Shown here in pieces: positions 62,154 through 64,000 of a stretch of DNA of 64,000 bases. A model generated the notes under the pieces. It had not been told where the DNA came from. It worked only from the letters and a program-made list of their open reading frames with translations, and did no database searches. Origin of the DNA: Parabacteroides distasonis ATCC 8503 (lineage in GTDB: Bacteria; Bacteroidota; Bacteroidia; Bacteroidales; Tannerellaceae); assembly GCF_000012845.1 (NCBI RefSeq), contig NC_009615.1:4528501-4592500 (forward strand), written 5' to 3'. Positions within the stretch are counted from its first letter, which is position 1. Each line of letters begins with the position of its first letter. A program made the translations under genes and the position numbers.

Positions 62154-62924
62154 ATGATATTAAGAAAGTACTATCCGACTATTGTCCTCTCGGACATCCA
62201 TCTGGGATCGGAACATTCCCGGACGGAGGAGGTCACCCATTTTCTCAAGCACGTAGATTGCGATCGATTGATTCTGAATGGTGATATCATCGATGGCTGG
62301 CAATTGAAGAAATCCGGTAAACGCTGGAAACAAAAGCATACCGATTTCTTTAAGGTATTGATGAAGATGATGGAGAAAAGGGGTACGGAGATTATCTATG
62401 TAGTGGGGAACCATGATGATTTTCTCGACAGCTTGGCTCCTTTTAAGTTCTCCAATATATCGATCGTAAAGGATTATTTGCTGAAGACGAGACAAGGAAA
62501 ACGCTATTTCGTGACACATGGCGATATTTTCGATACGGTTACGACCCATATGCGTTGGCTTGCCATGCTTGGGGATGTGGGGTATACTTTTTTATTGTGG
62601 TTGAATAAGGTTTACAATCATCGTAGAGAGCGGCAAGGAAAACCTTATTTCTCTTTATCCCAAGAGGTGAAACACCGGGTGAAAAGTGCGGTCTCTTATA
62701 TCTCGGAGTTTGAGAAAGAGTTGGTACGCTTAGCGGAGGCCAAGCATTTGGACGGGATTATTTGCGGCCATATTCACCAAGCAGCGAACGTATGGTATGG
62801 TAATGTGCATTATCTAAATTCCGGCGATTGGGTGGAAAGCATGACCGCTCTCGTGGAGGATGAACAAGGAGAGTGGGATATTGTTACATATAATAATGTA
62901 CAACTATATGCGGATGCCGTATGA
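62154..62924 (+). CDS. LpxH-like metallophosphoesterase
   Basis: 256 residues from the ATG at 62154. SDIHLGSEHS, LNGDIIDGW, VVGNHDDF, FVTHGDIFD and ICGHIHQA are the full metal-binding series of calcineurin-type enzymes, in LpxH order. It is likely a UDP-2,3-diacylglucosamine pyrophosphatase-like enzyme for lipid A, though about 15 residues longer than typical LpxH. It overlaps the glycosyltransferase by 4 bases (ATGA), so both may act on envelope glycolipid. Confidence 0.82.
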   Translation: MILRKYYPTIVLSDIHLGSEHSRTEEVTHFLKHVDCDRLILNGDIIDGWQLKKSGKRWKQKHTDFFKVLMKMMEKRGTEIIYVVGNHDDFLDSLAPFKFSNISIVKDYLLKTRQGKRYFVTHGDIFDTVTTHMRWLAMLGDVGYTFLLWLNKVYNHRRERQGKPYFSLSQEVKHRVKSAVSYISEFEKELVRLAEAKHLDGIICGHIHQAANVWYGNVHYLNSGDWVESMTALVEDEQGEWDIVTYNNVQLYADAV

Positions 62925-64000
62925 AAATCCTGTTTATCATACAAGGTGAGGGACGTGGGCACTTGACCCAAGCGTTATCCTTACGTCAGAAATTGATGGC
63001 CGAAGGACATGAGATCGTTGGTGTGTTGGTCGGAAAAAGCCCAGCCCGCCGTTTACCGGATTTCTTCTTGAATAAGATTCTGTCGCCGGTATATCCGTTT
63101 GAGAGTCCGAATTTTTTACCGACGGCTAAGAATAAACAAGTGAGTTTGATGCGTAGCATATTATATAATGTATTGCGTCTGCACAAATACATGGGAAGTA
63201 TCCGTTATATCGACCGGATGATTCGGCAGACAGATGCGGATGTTGTCGTGAATTTCTACGAGCTGCTGACGGGGCTGACTTACTTACTTTTCCGTCCGAA
63301 AGCGACGATGGTATGTATCGCCCATCAATATCTATTCTTGCATCCGGATTTCGTTTTCCCGAAGCAGAGCACATTGTCGTTGGCGTCGCTACGATTTTTT
63401 ACGAGATTAACGGCGATAGGCTCCGTCAAAAAATTAGCCTTGTCTTTTCGGAAGATGCGTGAGGCGCCGTTGGGAGGAATAGTCGTGGTTCCTCCTTTAT
63501 TAAGGCAAGAAGTCTTGGATGCGGTTCCCTCGAACGGCAGTTATTTGCATGGTTATTTGTTGAATAGCGGGTTTAGTGAGGAGATCCGTTCTTGGCATTC
63601 CCGTCATCCTTCGGTTCCGATGCATTTCTTTTGGGATAAGAAAGATCAGCGAGCCGAGGTGATAATAGACGATTGCCTTTCTTTCCATCAGCTGGATGAT
63701 ACGTTGTTTCTACGTTATATGTCGGGGGCGAAGGCTTATGCTACGACCGCCGGGTTCGAATCCGTATGTGAGGCGATGTATCTGAATAAACCTGTATTGA
63801 TGGTTCCTACACATATTGAGCAAGCTTGCAATGCTTACGATGCCTCTTTGTCTGGCGCAGGCGTTGTCGCTGATTGTTTTGATCTGGACGCATTATTATC
63901 CATTTCGGAAAGCCATGTGGAGAATCCGGCTTTCCGGCATTGGGTGAAACAGGCGGATTGGCTTATTCTTCGTGAGTTCCGTGAGGATTTGTTGCGTGAG
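62921..64000 (+). CDS. Glycosyltransferase, MurG/GT28-like, cut by window end
   Basis: 360 codons with no stop before the end. MKILFIIQGEGRGHLTQALSL is the N-terminal Rossmann start with GRGH, as in the GT28/UDP-glucuronosyltransferase-like group. AYATTAGFESVCEAMYLNKP and MVPTHIEQACNAYDASLSGAG are the donor-sugar site (TTAGFESVCEA, then HIEQ). It is coupled to the LpxH-like gene, suggesting a lipid or wall glycan step; substrate unknown. The C-terminus lies outside the window. Confidence 0.82.
   Translation, partial: MKILFIIQGEGRGHLTQALSLRQKLMAEGHEIVGVLVGKSPARRLPDFFLNKILSPVYPFESPNFLPTAKNKQVSLMRSILYNVLRLHKYMGSIRYIDRMIRQTDADVVVNFYELLTGLTYLLFRPKATMVCIAHQYLFLHPDFVFPKQSTLSLASLRFFTRLTAIGSVKKLALSFRKMREAPLGGIVVVPPLLRQEVLDAVPSNGSYLHGYLLNSGFSEEIRSWHSRHPSVPMHFFWDKKDQRAEVIIDDCLSFHQLDDTLFLRYMSGAKAYATTAGFESVCEAMYLNKPVLMVPTHIEQACNAYDASLSGAGVVADCFDLDALLSISESHVENPAFRHWVKQADWLILREFREDLLRE

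Overview
The window is a stretch of Bacteroidales chromosome, most like Parabacteroides or a near relative. Reasons: promoters fit the Bacteroidetes pattern (TTTG or TTG, about 19-21 bases, then TAnnTTTG). The gene content includes type IX secretion parts (PorQ and a PorE-like OmpA lipoprotein), an ExbB/ExbD/ExbD/TonB energising system, dipeptidyl peptidases of families S9 and S46 (DPP11 type), a NamZ-type muramidase, LptD, and an EF-G paralogue of the Bacteroides EF-G2 type. This is inferred from family content; no database search was possible.

Layout. 1-6.8 kb: NamZ muramidase, an MNT/HEPN toxin-antitoxin pair, a P-loop ATPase, a DPP4-like peptidase and an HD phosphohydrolase. 6.9-13.7 kb: LptD, ung, asnA, tRNA-Arg, an AT-rich GNAT/Crp pair and DoxX. 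13.7-19.9 kb: three tandem identical tRNA-Val genes, purB, an RluB-like pseudouridine synthase with a long Gly/Asn/Arg/Tyr-rich tail, asnS, an AsnC/Lrp regulator and a GNAT. 19.9-25.1 kb: exbD, exbD, a small membrane protein, exbB, tRNA-Ser, tatD, polyprenyl synthase and tonB. 25.3-35.1 kb: porQ, cmk, ispH, pfkA, a DUF6057-type membrane protein with a CxxCH beta-propeller lipoprotein, meaB and two DUF1573 proteins. 35.3-44 kb: a very large alpha-2-macroglobulin, folA, thyA and a GalM lipoprotein. 44.3-49.5 kb: an integrated element (below). 49.6-64 kb: a PorE-like protein, a RelE/ParE-type module, queA, an Smr protein, a CYTH protein, DPP11, a zeta-toxin-like kinase with a 55-residue partner, hemW, an EF-G2-like factor, an LpxH-like phosphatase and a glycosyltransferase cut by the window edge.

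The most interesting part is 44.3-49.5 kb. A chromosomal small RNA gene that folds into one long, bubbled hairpin (6S-RNA-like) is interrupted at its 3' end by a 5.05-kb AT-rich element. The element carries a tyrosine integrase, an excisionase-like protein, a replication-initiator-like protein and three unknown proteins. It also carries, on the opposite strand, its own small RNA gene with a consensus promoter, a long hairpin and an intrinsic terminator. The two RNAs share an 11-base identical block followed by further matching blocks in the same order. So the element appears to carry a relative of the host RNA into whose gene it has inserted.

A second theme is a set of at least six intergenic inverted or tandem repeats, each with its own sequence and most with long arms, scattered through the chromosomal part.
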